A stretch of 48,298 nt of DNA, from the IMG/VR virus record IMGVR_UViG_3300037246_000277, positions 1 to 48,298 of that record; one strand, given 5' to 3'. The notes below the pieces were generated by a model that made no database searches, was not told the DNA's origin, and was given only the letters and a program-made list of their open reading frames with translations. This stretch comes from a virus. How positions within the stretch are numbered: the first letter of the stretch is position 1; every line of letters begins with the position of its first letter. The position numbers were made by a program, and so were the translations under genes. This document shows positions 25,104-32,511 of the stretch, in pieces.

Positions 25104-26390
25104 TTAAAATAATTCTCTCCATGCTCCTTGTGACCTCATGGTTGCACTATTGGCACTACCTCCTGCCACCGTAATTGATTCTCCAGGATTTAAGATAATT
25201 TTGCTATCTATTAATGGTATTTTATCTCTATCGTTTTTACCTGCGAGTTCAACGGCTACTATTTCTTTCCCCCCTGTTACTGTTGTTCCTGAAGTATCTA
25301 TTTCAATAACAGAATTATTTGTATTTACATCTGAATAAGAAGGTATTCCCCCTAATGTTGCATTTTTAACAACTCTCAAAGTTCCTAAATTATTGGCTGA
25401 ACTTGCCTCGATGCTGCCTCCAATTCTCAGCATCACGACATCTATAAAGTTAGTTTTTGAAGCATAAGTCGCTTTATTTCTTATAGTAAAAATTGCGACT
25501 TCCGTTGTTACGCTTGTTTTTTCTTTAGTGCCTGATGAGTTTTCAGGTTGATGGAGTTCGACGAAGGAAGTCTTACCTTCTACGAAATAAGCATACGAAG
25601 CTGATTTAAGAATGATATTGTCAGTCGTTCCTGCGTTATTAACCCACATCGTATGATGAGAATTCGGGTTATGTGTTGAGGGTTCAGTAAAGTTATTTGC
25701 ATAAAGAACAGTATGAACAGCAACGAAGTCACCTGTACTATCATCTTCTATACATAGTTGGATTTTTCCTGCGCCTAAATACTGATATCTGATTTCAAAC
25801 ACATTAATTTTGGTCTGATCTATGGTCATACCTGAAGCACCTGTACCGTCTAATGGATCATCCCAATCAGCTTGAGCTATTGTGATTTTAGAATCATTTT
25901 GGAACCGATGGAAGCCAAAAGTAGCGCCATCATATCCGACCATGTATCCATTCTTAAATGCTGCTGAGCTTCCGGTTTCATCCGCTATCCCGATATATTG
26001 CTCTGTCGTTGCTACAGGAGAAGTGAATAGGGCTGTGAATCTTGAATTTCCACCAAGTCCTGGACGGTACTTAGCGTGTTGCTTGCTTTGGAATAATGCT
26101 GTACTAGTAGTTGTGGTAGAACTGCCAACTACAGCCATACCAGATGCTTGAGTTACTGTTCCACCATTCACCTCAGTATTTGTATTTAAGTCAGTATTAT
26201 CAACTGTATATTCAAAACTACCTTGGAATTGAGGAGAAAGTTGCCCCACTAATACCTCACCAAAGGCTGTCTTGGGGATGTCAGCTAAAGAAACCTTTAA
26301 TCCTTTTGATATGGGGTTCACTCCGACATCAGTCACACCGTCACTGAGCAAAGCTCTAATTAGTTCTTTTCCGTTCTTATATATACTCAT
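25104..26390 (-). CDS. Putative virion surface/receptor-contact protein (428 aa)
   Basis: Beta-rich protein. The N-terminal 70 residues (ISKGLKVSLADIPKTAFGEVL) may anchor it. Residues 75-270 (EVNGGTVTQASGMAVVGSST, KYRPGLGGNSRFTALF, TEQYIGIADETG, YMVGYDGATFGFHRF) make a jelly-roll-like lectin domain. I recall that domain in a family spread through environmental phages and large viruses. The C-terminal third is another beta domain. Its position between terminase and connector is unusual for a fibre, but it overlaps a second such protein by 4 bases. Presumed adhesin or head fibre, not demonstrated. Confidence 0.5.
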   Translation of the reverse strand: MSIYKNGKELIRALLSDGVTDVGVNPISKGLKVSLADIPKTAFGEVLVGQLSPQFQGSFEYTVDNTDLNTNTEVNGGTVTQASGMAVVGSSTTTTSTALFQSKQHAKYRPGLGGNSRFTALFTSPVATTEQYIGIADETGSSAAFKNGYMVGYDGATFGFHRFQNDSKITIAQADWDDPLDGTGASGMTIDQTKINVFEIRYQYLGAGKIQLCIEDDSTGDFVAVHTVLYANNFTEPSTHNPNSHHTMWVNNAGTTDNIILKSASYAYFVEGKTSFVELHQPENSSGTKEKTSVTTEVAIFTIRNKATYASKTNFIDVVMLRIGGSIEASSANNLGTLRVVKNATLGGIPSYSDVNTNNSVIEIDTSGTTVTGGKEIVAVELAGKNDRDKIPLIDSKIILNPGESITVAGGSANSATMRSQGAWRELF

Positions 26391-27838
26391 TCGTAAAACC
26401 CGTTAATGGTACCACCAGCTTTACCACCGGATTGAGTAGCCCATACACTTATTTTAATAGTAGTTCCCCCAGGTACTCTAATTGGAGGTGTCAAGTTTCT
26501 ATCAAAGGTGCTTTCACCCATAGGGATCACGTCTTTAAACAGAAATACAGGGTTATCACCATTATATAAAATATTATTCCAATCTGTACTTCTAAGTCTT
26601 ACGTCACTTGGTTTATTACCTGTTATACCTCCATGCCATTCGTTAATAAAATAGGTCACATTATCAGGTATTCTTAAAGCACATGTGAGACTCATATTTC
26701 CACCAAGTGATATAAGATTATAAACAACAGTATCATCACTTAATTTATGAATGTCGACATTCCCTTCTGCTACACCATTACTCCCCACACTTGTTGCAAA
26801 CATATGATTTACAAAAGCAATATCTGTTGCAACAGTGTTTACACTTCCACCGTCGAGTGTTATGTCTTCAAATAAACAAATCCCACTTCCAGTTACATAT
26901 TCAATTCTTATCGTGTTTATCCCGGTACCACCATTCGTATCATTAGCATCATTGGATTTAACGGTCATTCGTTCACCAGCGACTGCAGGATGAGGTATCC
27001 TTGGTGTTGGTCCTCTCCATATATCTTCACCCCTTGCATCTATAGCTACGCTTGCTCGTTCTCCTTTGGCCCATAAATGTATATGCCCTGGTAAATTACC
27101 TGCAGATATTTCGTGACCATAATCAACTACACTCACCCGCGGTCTTGGGGTTGACCCACCAGTTACAGGAAAACCTCTTCGTATTCCGTTAACATCTATA
27201 AACCCAACATGAGGATTACCAAGAAGAGTATTCGTACCTGATTTAACTTTCAACACGCAGTTCATAGTTCCCGGCGAACTGAATTGTGACACTTTAACAG
27301 TCAGATTATCACCACCATTGAACCCCAACTCTGATGAAGGTTGCCACACAAAATCAGCATCAGTTGTTGTTTCATTAAGTATTAACGTCCCGTCAGCACT
27401 ATGGATTGTGATTGTTTTTTCTTCTAATGTGGTGAAGTTGAACTCTACACTGTCGAGCTCATAATCATTGGTGATGTTAGTAACCTCATTGAATGCTGCT
27501 GCGTTGAGATCATAAGCTGTTGAATCGATGGCGTTGGTGATAGCCATGACAAGTTGTGAAAGACTTTCTTCAGTAGCAAAGGATGTATCTGACTCAGTTA
27601 CAATCAGTGATGATCTATCACTGACAGACAGCACCCACACATTAGTGTCAACGATGTTGAGATGCAGAGGTGCATCACTACCACCGAGTGACATGAATGC
27701 ATCATTACTCAGTACGGGTTTGGCCTCACTGATTACAATACGAACATCATCACGATGAGCCTGGAGAATCATCGAAGTGTATCCGACATTAATCCTCACA
27801 TACTGTGTGAGATCCAACGTCACAATTGATGTCGCCAT
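26387..27838 (-). CDS. Putative virion structural protein, head fibre or spike (483 aa)
   Basis: The N-terminal ~110 residues (MATSIVTLDLTQYVRINVGY, LSNDAFMSLGGSDAPLHLN) form a small beta domain. The centre has an Ig-like module (NGGDNLTVKVSQFSSPG). The C-terminal ~270 residues resemble domains I recall in marine phage virion proteins (DIWRGPTPRIPHPAVAGERM, NTIRIEYVTGSGICLFEDIT). The gene overlaps the surface protein gene downstream by 4 bases and follows the 72-aa Pro/Ala-rich gene. The two large proteins may be partners forming an appendage; this is inferred from coupling and composition. Confidence 0.5.
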   Translation of the reverse strand: MATSIVTLDLTQYVRINVGYTSMILQAHRDDVRIVISEAKPVLSNDAFMSLGGSDAPLHLNIVDTNVWVLSVSDRSSLIVTESDTSFATEESLSQLVMAITNAIDSTAYDLNAAAFNEVTNITNDYELDSVEFNFTTLEEKTITIHSADGTLILNETTTDADFVWQPSSELGFNGGDNLTVKVSQFSSPGTMNCVLKVKSGTNTLLGNPHVGFIDVNGIRRGFPVTGGSTPRPRVSVVDYGHEISAGNLPGHIHLWAKGERASVAIDARGEDIWRGPTPRIPHPAVAGERMTVKSNDANDTNGGTGINTIRIEYVTGSGICLFEDITLDGGSVNTVATDIAFVNHMFATSVGSNGVAEGNVDIHKLSDDTVVYNLISLGGNMSLTCALRIPDNVTYFINEWHGGITGNKPSDVRLRSTDWNNILYNGDNPVFLFKDVIPMGESTFDRNLTPPIRVPGGTTIKISVWATQSGGKAGGTINGFYE

Positions 27839-28057
27839 TTACTGACCCAGTAGTGTCTTTGGTCCTGAAGTCACACCGTCTTGTATCCCACGTGGGCCTG
27901 TGAGAATTGTACCTGTCTCACCTGCTGCTGCCCGACGACGACGTTTATCTGCACCACTTGGTGCAGCAGCAGCGCCTGATGGTAGAGTGGGTGTTTGTGG
28001 TGCTTCAGGTAGTGCTGCCGGTGGTGCGGGTGCCTTTGGTGATCCTCCCATGCACAT
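27839..28057 (-). CDS. Small Pro/Ala-rich protein downstream of TerL (72 aa)
   Basis: The sequence starts MCMGGSPKAPAPPAALPEAP and has an Ala/Pro-rich half. A very basic patch (KRRRRAAAG) and a Thr/Gly-rich end (TILTGPRGIQDG) follow. Short proteins with this MC-GG start and Pro-rich layout are frequent next to terminase or connector genes in podoviruses; their function is unknown to me. It is intrinsically disordered in appearance. A ribosome binding site (AAGGAG) precedes the ATG. Confidence 0.6.
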   Translation of the reverse strand: MCMGGSPKAPAPPAALPEAPQTPTLPSGAAAAPSGADKRRRRAAAGETGTILTGPRGIQDGVTSGPKTLLGQ

Positions 28058-28089
28058 GATAATTCTCCTTTACTAGTTGACTGACTCTA

Positions 28090-29583
28090 TCAATCCTTCA
28101 TATCCATTGCATCCATGGGGTCATAGTCCCTTAAATTGGCAGTATGACGCATTCCTAAACCACTGTCAAGCATTCCCCTTGGTGTTTCTCGTTTTGGTAC
28201 TTGATATGCGAATGTGAGGGCGAGTGCATCAGCCCAATCGGGTGACACATCCATATCCTTTTTACGTGTCAGAACAAGCTGATCTTTATCATTATGCCAG
28301 TACTCTCGGTTTGTAAGCTCCTGTTCTAGTCGAGGATCATCAACTACAGATCCATTGTTCATCAACCACTCACGCATACGCCACCACATCTCAACAACTT
28401 TGTTGACGTACTTCTTTTCGTCATCTGCTTTGGCACCAAAGTTCACACCTATGACATGATACCCCAGTTGATTCAGTCTGTCTGCTATAGGACCACCGAG
28501 CCCAGTTTCATCAAGAAAGGTAACATCAGGTTTATGTTGTGTGAGTACAGTTGTAATCAGTGATACTACTTTCATCGAGTCACGACTCTTCTCACCGGGG
28601 ATACGGTACACTTTCTCCGACATGGCGTCTTTACCACGTCTGAATTGAATCATACAATTATCACTACCGCCTCGTGCCAAGTCTATACCACAGATAAGAG
28701 GATCATCACCTAAATACTGCCCTGAACCACGTTTCATTGATTCATGTACATGATCTCCCGGGATGAACTGCATGTCGCCACCACGAGGGAATACACCCCT
28801 CACACGTACACGTACAAAGTCACTGTCTTCACCGTAGTCATCAACCCATTCCTGAATCAACTTCTTATTGGTCATCTTAGCGGTACGACTATCAACCTGT
28901 CTTGTAATCCAACGATGAGACTGTCGCCCGAAGCACTCACGGAATGATCCACTGTTTCTCGTAGGATTCCCGAACGCGAAGTGCATGGGTTCACCGTCAG
29001 TCAGTCCACCTTGCGCAACCTCCCAAATCTTCTCAGGAATAGCACTAGCTTCGTCAAACAGATACCAAGGTGTACTGTCAGCAGCGTGAAGACCGGCGAA
29101 CGCCTCTGCATTCTCTTCACGACATGTCTGAGCATCAACACGCCACGTCTCGTGATGTGATACGTGAGCTATACTCATCGCATTCATCTCGAACCAGTGT
29201 TTAGTGATGCATCTCTTGTGCCACTTGGCGAGCTCTGACATGGTTTTAGTGCGAAGCTGATCCCCAGTATTGGCAGTCAGAACACCCTTACTATGAGGAC
29301 GTGTTGACATTATCCATAACACAATCCATGCAGATAATGCTGACTTACCTATACCATGACCTGATGCAGTAGCCATACGAATAGGGTCAACAGGATCAAT
29401 ACCGTTGAACTCACGAGCAACAACAGCATCACCTACATCAGTCAAAAAATTACATTGCCATACATCAGGGCCATCAAAACCAAGGAGATCCCCCGTACCC
29501 CATTCAAACGCAAAGCGTACAAATCCAAGAGGGTCAGCATAGAATCGACTGACTTCATCAGCAAGTATAAGTTCTACATTCAA
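28090..29583 (-). CDS. terL: Terminase large subunit (497 aa)
   Basis: ATP-driven motor and nuclease that packages the genome. Walker A is ASGHGIGKS at residues 73-81. Walker B is WYLFDEAS at 173-180, with a coupling segment after it. The RNase-H-like nuclease has ICGIDLARGGSD (Asp301), FLDETGLGG (Asp358) and a final acidic site around DVSPDWADALAL. Length is typical. It overlaps the small subunit by 4 bases. The sequence alone does not settle whether packaging is by headful or by specific ends; the circular assembly is consistent with headful packaging. Confidence 0.92.
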   Translation of the reverse strand: MNVELILADEVSRFYADPLGFVRFAFEWGTGDLLGFDGPDVWQCNFLTDVGDAVVAREFNGIDPVDPIRMATASGHGIGKSALSAWIVLWIMSTRPHSKGVLTANTGDQLRTKTMSELAKWHKRCITKHWFEMNAMSIAHVSHHETWRVDAQTCREENAEAFAGLHAADSTPWYLFDEASAIPEKIWEVAQGGLTDGEPMHFAFGNPTRNSGSFRECFGRQSHRWITRQVDSRTAKMTNKKLIQEWVDDYGEDSDFVRVRVRGVFPRGGDMQFIPGDHVHESMKRGSGQYLGDDPLICGIDLARGGSDNCMIQFRRGKDAMSEKVYRIPGEKSRDSMKVVSLITTVLTQHKPDVTFLDETGLGGPIADRLNQLGYHVIGVNFGAKADDEKKYVNKVVEMWWRMREWLMNNGSVVDDPRLEQELTNREYWHNDKDQLVLTRKKDMDVSPDWADALALTFAYQVPKRETPRGMLDSGLGMRHTANLRDYDPMDAMDMKD

Positions 29584-30032
29584 AAGAATGACACACCACC
29601 TTCATCTAATTTAGTCAGTAACCTTGTTCGACCACGCTGCAATCTACCCATTAATTCCTTGTCGGACACCACATCAACCTCTACTCTTTGTTTAGCAAGT
29701 GCATCAATCAGTGCCAGTTGTGCAAGAATCTTCAACGCTGTGTTACTGGCGCTGATATTACCCTGCTGCCGGGCTATGCGGTGATTGTCTATCAACTCAT
29801 ACAATATCCACGCACCATCGATACCGGCTTCTTCAAGTCTATACTCCAGGACCGATTGAATAGCTTCTTGTATTTGAGGGTCTTTGAGTAGTTCATTACC
29901 CTTATCAGGAGCGTGACCAGATGCCTCAGCAGCACGACGAGCTGCGAAGTCCTTTATATACTCTATAACGAAGCAAGCCTTCTTAGGACTCAACCCTCTC
30001 AACTTACCGTCTTTTATAGTTATTCTAGCCAT
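29580..30032 (-). CDS. terS: Terminase small subunit (150 aa)
   Basis: DNA-recognition partner of the large terminase. KLRGLSPKKACFVIEYIKDF, then AARRAAEASGHAPDKGNELLKDPQIQEAI, is the helix-turn-helix signature of the Terminase_2 family. An oligomerisation helix (ASNTALKILAQLALIDALA) follows. The start is taken at the ATG at 30032; an upstream GTG at 30047 would add five residues. Neither start has a convincing ribosome binding site. A candidate promoter lies so close that transcription could begin at or near the ATG. It is the first gene of the leftward block. Confidence 0.85.
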   Translation of the reverse strand: MARITIKDGKLRGLSPKKACFVIEYIKDFAARRAAEASGHAPDKGNELLKDPQIQEAIQSVLEYRLEEAGIDGAWILYELIDNHRIARQQGNISASNTALKILAQLALIDALAKQRVEVDVVSDKELMGRLQRGRTRLLTKLDEGGVSFF

Positions 30033-30038
30033 CCCTAC

Positions 30039-30067
30039 CGTATACACTTTATTAACCGGTAAGTCAA
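30039..30067 (-). promoter_or_regulatory. Candidate leftward promoter for the terminase/late block
   Basis: On the minus strand TTGACT (30067-30062), a 17-base spacer and TATACG (30044-30039) approximate a sigma70 promoter. The predicted start is near 30032, the terS ATG, which would give a leaderless message. The -10 box is imperfect, so this is a candidate only. Confidence 0.4.
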
Positions 30068-30594
30068 CTAATATATATACTTACAAAATCCACGACAAAA
30101 ACATTTATAGCGACAAAACGTTAACAGATGAATAACAGATGCAATCGCTGTAAACCCTTGCTATGTCAACTTCTGACAGGTCTGACAGATGAATCGGAAT
30201 CCACCATGGGTAGAAACACACTAGTATGCATTCTATACCTTACCTTATCCAGTTATCTGTACACACCCTGACAGAGGTCTAATTACTCATATATATCATA
30301 TACTTACAAGTGGAACTTCACGTGTCAGAATCTGTTAATTAGCCGGCACACCCTGACAGAACATGTCGCTAGAAATGTTTTTCACTTGTAAATGTATGGT
30401 ATCATTGAGGAATTTGAAAAACTCCAAGAGTTTACATAATACCGAATGTCGTGGCTGTAGGTTATTAACGTAAGTGTATGATAAATAAGGAATGACAAAA
30501 TCCACGACATTTCAACTCACAAAATCCACGACATTCAGTAAAACATTTCTAGCAACATTACAATATCCGTGACAAAAGTATTTTAAAATAAAAC
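30048..30594. promoter_or_regulatory. Divergent non-coding control region with several repeat families
   Basis: About 550 AT-rich bases with no credible gene separate the leftward and rightward blocks. They hold three exact 15-mers ACAAAATCCACGACA (30083, 30495, 30519) and a related copy at 30560. An inverted partial copy, GAATGTCGTGG, lies at 30444. ACATTTATAGCGACA (30101) recurs inverted as TGTCGCTAGAAATGT (30364) and again as ACATTTCTAGCAACA (30543). The 14-mer CACACCCTGACAGA appears at 30262 and 30347, with further CTGACAG/ACAGATGAAT words near 30124-30194. Such clustered sites suggest binding of a replication initiator or regulator. Confidence 0.7.
30541..30553 (+). repeat. 13-bp inverted repeat arm (partner 30368-30380)
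   Basis: AAACATTTCTAGC here is the exact reverse complement of GCTAGAAATGTTT at 30368-30380. The arms enclose about 160 bp that include two of the 15-mer repeats. Confidence 0.85.
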
Positions 30595-30623
30595 TTGACA
30601 CTGTTATACTTGATTGGTATAGT
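30595..30623 (+). promoter_or_regulatory. Early rightward promoter (phage consensus) ahead of the cassette array
   Basis: TTGACA (30595-30600), a 17-base spacer and TATAGT (30618-30623) form a strong sigma70-type promoter. The spacer resembles those at 37464 and 42706 (TGTTTGTACTT then TTGG before the -10), with one base fewer. Transcription is expected to begin near 30630, directly at the edge of the attC-like array, so this promoter plays the part that Pc plays in an integron. Confidence 0.85.
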
Positions 30624-30631
30624 CTGTGGAA

Positions 30632-30757
30632 ATAGAACGTGCAAGCTAAAGGGCTGGCACACAAAGACGAAAGAGAGGAAACCATAACCAAAGACAAAGA
30701 GAACCCAAAATTGAAAACGCCCCTTAGCCAGTCCGCATTTCAGCGTTTTGTTATGTG
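30632..30757. other. attC-like site 0 (array edge next to promoter)
   Basis: The outer core is ATAGAAC (30632-30638) and the inner core GTTATGTG (30750-30757). GGGCTGGC (30651-30658) pairs with GCCAGTCC (30727-30734) with one G-T pair. AAA (30648-30650) pairs with TTT (30738-30740), and GCT (30645-30647) with AGC (30742-30744), leaving C30741 unpaired. The outer core departs from the RYYYAAC pattern, as expected if its outer bases come from phage flanking DNA. Confidence 0.7.
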
Positions 30758-30902
30758 GATTTTAAAGCACAGATGCACACCTTGGACGTGGGAGACAACC
30801 AATAGGTATCGAAAGTGTACCAAGTGTGAAAGGGAGCAAGTGCTGGACTACATAGGTGGGAAACCGGCGCCATACGTATGGATGGATATAAAAGACACAT
30901 AA
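30753..30902 (+). CDS. Cassette gene 1: small Trp/Cys-rich protein (49 aa)
   Basis: The ATG at 30753 lies inside the core site (GTT-ATG-TG), and the TAA stop at 30900-30902 lies inside the next core (ACATAAC). The product starts MWILKHRCTPWTWETTNRY and continues RKCTKCERE, so it holds a CxxC pair plus another Cys. That suggests a small zinc-binding protein like short phage proteins of unknown role. There is no ribosome binding site before this ATG. A longer frame from a GTG at 30639 would read through the attC-like site and is less likely. Confidence 0.5.
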   Translation: MWILKHRCTPWTWETTNRYRKCTKCEREQVLDYIGGKPAPYVWMDIKDT

Positions 30903-30990
30903 CAACCAGCTAGCCCGCCGCTGGACACGTTACCTATGAAATTAAAGACCGCTATAAGCGGTCGACGGCTCAGCGCTTTGTTAGTGCGCT
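30896..30990. other. attC-like site A
   Basis: Outer core CACATAAC (30896-30903), the exact complement of GTTATGTG at 30750. Inner core GTTAGTGC (30980-30987). Arms: GCT (30909-30911) pairs with AGC (30972-30974), and AGCC (30912-30915) with GGCT (30967-30970). C30971 is unpaired. A terminal hairpin of 7 bp (GACCGCT at 30947, AGCGGTC at 30957) sits inside. Confidence 0.85.
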
Positions 30991-31010
30991 GGACGGTTAA
31001 GGAGGATAAT

Positions 31011-31172
31011 ATGATTAAAGGACGTTGGGGAATATTAAAAGACATATCACAGAGGAGAGGCCCACTGATGGCTGCGGCTATTTTAATATTTTCACCGTTT
31101 CTTCTTTTATGGGTTGGGATAGGGGAAATGCTTGAAAGGGCTGGGAAATGGATGAAGAGAATAGCGCACTAA
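31011..31172 (+). CDS. Cassette gene 2: small membrane protein (53 aa)
   Basis: AAGGAGG at 30999-31005, five bases before the ATG, fixes the start. The product has a basic N-terminus (MIKGRWGILKDISQRRG), one membrane helix (PLMAAAILIFSPFLLLWVG) and an amphipathic basic tail (EMLERAGKWMKRIAH). The topology suggests an inner-membrane peptide, perhaps interfering with a host membrane process or superinfection; this is speculative. The TAA stop lies in the next attC-like core (GCACTAAC). The cassette is closed by an 11/11 match between GTTAGTGCGCT (30980) and AGCGCACTAAC (31163). Confidence 0.7.
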   Translation: MIKGRWGILKDISQRRGPLMAAAILIFSPFLLLWVGIGEMLERAGKWMKRIAH

Positions 31173-31259
31173 CAAGACAAGCTAAGGGGCTTGAGCGAAC
31201 GCAGTGAGAGAAAGTCCAAGGAATGAAATGACTGACCTTGAGCGCATGGTTAGGCAAAC
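31163..31259. other. attC-like site B
   Basis: Outer core AGCGCACTAAC (31163-31173). Inner core GTTAGGC (31249-31255), which fits the integron consensus GTTRRRY. Arms: GCT (31181-31183) pairs with AGC (31241-31243), and AAGG (31184-31187) with CCTT (31236-31239). G31240 is unpaired. Its reverse complement resembles the Vibrio repeat layout (CT-C-AAG on one side, CCCCTTAG on the other). Confidence 0.85.
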
Positions 31260-31284
31260 CTTTAATTGACAATGGAGCAGTGAC

Positions 31285-31539
31285 ATGACGACAAAAGAAA
31301 AAGTGATTGGGATGATGGTAGAAAGAGGTATGTTTCCAGAACAGGCCGAAACGGTATTTAGTGCCGCCAAAGAAAAGTTGGCTGAATTTGCACCCAATTA
31401 CCATATCACATGGGACAGGCCAGCAAGTGAGTATCCTGCGCCAGTTTATGCCGCAATGTGGCTTACGGTAAAAGATGAAGCATTGAAATGGATTGATGAA
31501 AATAAACCGCAAGCTTGGTTTAGGGCGATGTTTGCATAA
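31285..31539 (+). CDS. Cassette gene 3: conserved phage/cassette protein of unknown function (84 aa)
   Basis: GGAG at 31274-31277 lies seven bases before the ATG. The product is helical and soluble (MTTKEKVIGMMVERGMFPEQ). Its C-terminal half (ITWDRPASEYPAPVYAAMWL, then KWIDENKPQAWFRAMFA) resembles proteins I have seen in phages and mobile elements, always without a known function. The TAA stop is part of GCATAAC of site C. The cassette ends match 10/11 (GTTAGGCAAAC at 31249 against GTTTGCATAAC at 31530). Confidence 0.7.
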   Translation: MTTKEKVIGMMVERGMFPEQAETVFSAAKEKLAEFAPNYHITWDRPASEYPAPVYAAMWLTVKDEALKWIDENKPQAWFRAMFA

Positions 31540-31625
31540 CATCTGAAATCAGCGGGGCCGGAACCCTGCTGACCCGAACGAAAGGAGCCCAACGGGCTCC
31601 GCTGCATTGATTTGGTTATAATTTT
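31530..31625. other. attC-like site C
   Basis: Outer core GTTTGCATAAC (31530-31540), inner core GTTATAAT (31615-31622). Arms: AAT (31547-31549) pairs with ATT (31606-31608), and CAGCGG (31550-31555) with CCGCTG (31599-31604). C31605 is unpaired. A terminal 7-bp hairpin, GGAGCCC/GGGCTCC (31584-31600), lies within. Confidence 0.85.
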
Positions 31626-31645
31626 TGTTAATGAAGGAGGATGTT

Positions 31646-31843
31646 TTGAAACAAGAATATATTGAAGGCAAGTTATATAAAAGTACATCACATGGATTGG
31701 TGACATATAAGGGATTAGATTGCTATCATGGGCAAACAAGCATGAAGTTCCATTCGCCTGAATATGGGATGCAATATTGGTTGCCGGAAGCATTACATTG
31801 GCATTTTGAAGAGGAAAAAGAAGAGGCAGAGATAAAATTATAA
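31646..31843 (+). CDS. Cassette gene 4: small acidic protein (65 aa, TTG start)
   Basis: GAAGGAGG at 31633-31640 lies five bases before a TTG at 31646 that opens the frame KQEYIEGKLYKSTSHGLVTY. The nearer ATG at 31641 leads to an immediate stop, so TTG is the best start. The product has a beta-rich body (GLDCYHGQTSMKFHSPEYG, then MQYWLPEALHWHF) and a Glu-rich tail. Function is unknown. The TAA stop forms part of ATTATAAC of site D. The cassette ends match 11/11 (GTTATAATTTT at 31615, AAAATTATAAC at 31834). Confidence 0.65.
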   Translation: MKQEYIEGKLYKSTSHGLVTYKGLDCYHGQTSMKFHSPEYGMQYWLPEALHWHFEEEKEEAEIKL

Positions 31844-31938
31844 CATTCAAGTTCAGTGGAATTTGCCACTGGATAAAACTTCAAATAACCGGACGGACGG
31901 CGTGGGAAATTTCCAACTGAAACGCCTGGTTATCTTGC
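31834..31938. other. attC-like site D
   Basis: Outer core AAAATTATAAC (31834-31844), inner core GTTATCTTGC (31929-31938). Arms: TCAGT (31853-31857) pairs with ACTGA (31916-31920), and GT (31851-31852) with AC (31922-31923). A31921 is unpaired. Further pairing inside (GGAA against TTCC) has one bulge. Confidence 0.8.
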
Positions 31939-31948
31939 GAGGCTTATT

Positions 31949-32182
31949 ATGAAAAAAATGAAAGACAATGAAGAGTTTTATAAGCTGGTAGGCATGAGGA
32001 TAATGGCGCATAGAGAGGCCAAGGGATTGACGCAACAAGATATGGCAGACAGACTTGAAGTGAAAAAGGCTTCATTCAGCAATTATGAGAGAGGTAAGCA
32101 GCAAATCCTTCTGCATCATTTCTTTGAGATTGCAGAAATTTTAGGGGTGAAGCCGGACAGGTTATTGAAGGGAGCAAGATAA
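31949..32182 (+). CDS. Cassette gene 5: XRE-family helix-turn-helix regulator (77 aa)
   Basis: Single-domain DNA-binding protein of the HTH_3/XRE family. The five-helix domain spans residues ~12-72, with MRIMAHREAKGLTQQDMADR (helices 1-2), LEVKKASFSNYERGKQQ (recognition helix) and FEIAEILGVKPDRLL (helices 4-5). There is no oligomerisation extension. It may regulate the phage early promoter or host genes; targets cannot be read from the sequence. GCGAGG lies six bases before the ATG. The TAA stop is in AGATAAC of site E. The cassette ends match 10/10 (GTTATCTTGC at 31929, GCAAGATAAC at 32174). Confidence 0.85.
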   Translation: MKKMKDNEEFYKLVGMRIMAHREAKGLTQQDMADRLEVKKASFSNYERGKQQILLHHFFEIAEILGVKPDRLLKGAR

Positions 32183-32264
32183 CGGTGAACTCAGCGGGCC
32201 GTGAACACGCTGACTAAAAAACAGACCCATCGTTACGGCTCCGTTGTAGTGTTGGGTTATGTGC
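32174..32264. other. attC-like site E
   Basis: Outer core GCAAGATAAC (32174-32183), inner core GTTATGTGC (32256-32264). Arms: ACT (32189-32191) pairs with AGT (32248-32250), and CAGCGG (32192-32197) with CCGTTG (32241-32246, one G-T pair). T32247 is unpaired. TCAGCG/CGCTGA can form an alternative hairpin within the left half. Confidence 0.8.
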
Positions 32265-32277
32265 AAAGGAGCTACTT

Positions 32278-32511
32278 ATGAAAAACCTATATGTACTTTA
32301 CGCTGGTAAACCGAGCTATAAACGTGTGCTGCTAAGGAAAAGCAAGATGGAATGGTGGCACAGAGGAAATTTGAAATTTTACTTTAACCCCAACTGGACA
32401 AGCACACGTTTTTGGTTCTGGAATATTCAGATGTTTGTTATTGGCACAAGCAAATGTAACGGGATGCTAAAACTTAGGTTATTTAATGCCGAAATGGAAA
32501 TCGGCTGGTAG
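32278..32511 (+). CDS. Cassette gene 6: aromatic-rich basic protein (77 aa)
   Basis: AAAGGAG at 32265-32271, six bases before the ATG, sets the start. The product is short, basic and very rich in Trp, Phe and Tyr (MKNLYVLYAGKPSYKRVLL, KMEWWHRGNLKFYFNPNW, RFWFWNIQMFVIG). It appears to be a small beta fold. No motif is recognised. The TAG stop lies immediately before the GCATAAC core of site F. The match of cassette ends (GTTATGTGC at 32256 against GTGCATAAC at 32511) is 7/9, the weakest of the seven. Confidence 0.65.
   Translation: MKNLYVLYAGKPSYKRVLLRKSKMEWWHRGNLKFYFNPNWTSTRFWFWNIQMFVIGTSKCNGMLKLRLFNAEMEIGW

Noticed and set aside
30639-30902. Longer 87-codon version of cassette gene 1 from a GTG
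   Set aside because: It reads through the attC-like site and has no ribosome binding site; the ATG in the core gives a compact product.
31584-31600. Rho-independent terminator (GGAGCCC/GGGCTCC)
   Set aside because: No T-run follows the stem. It fits better as the terminal hairpin of attC-like site C.
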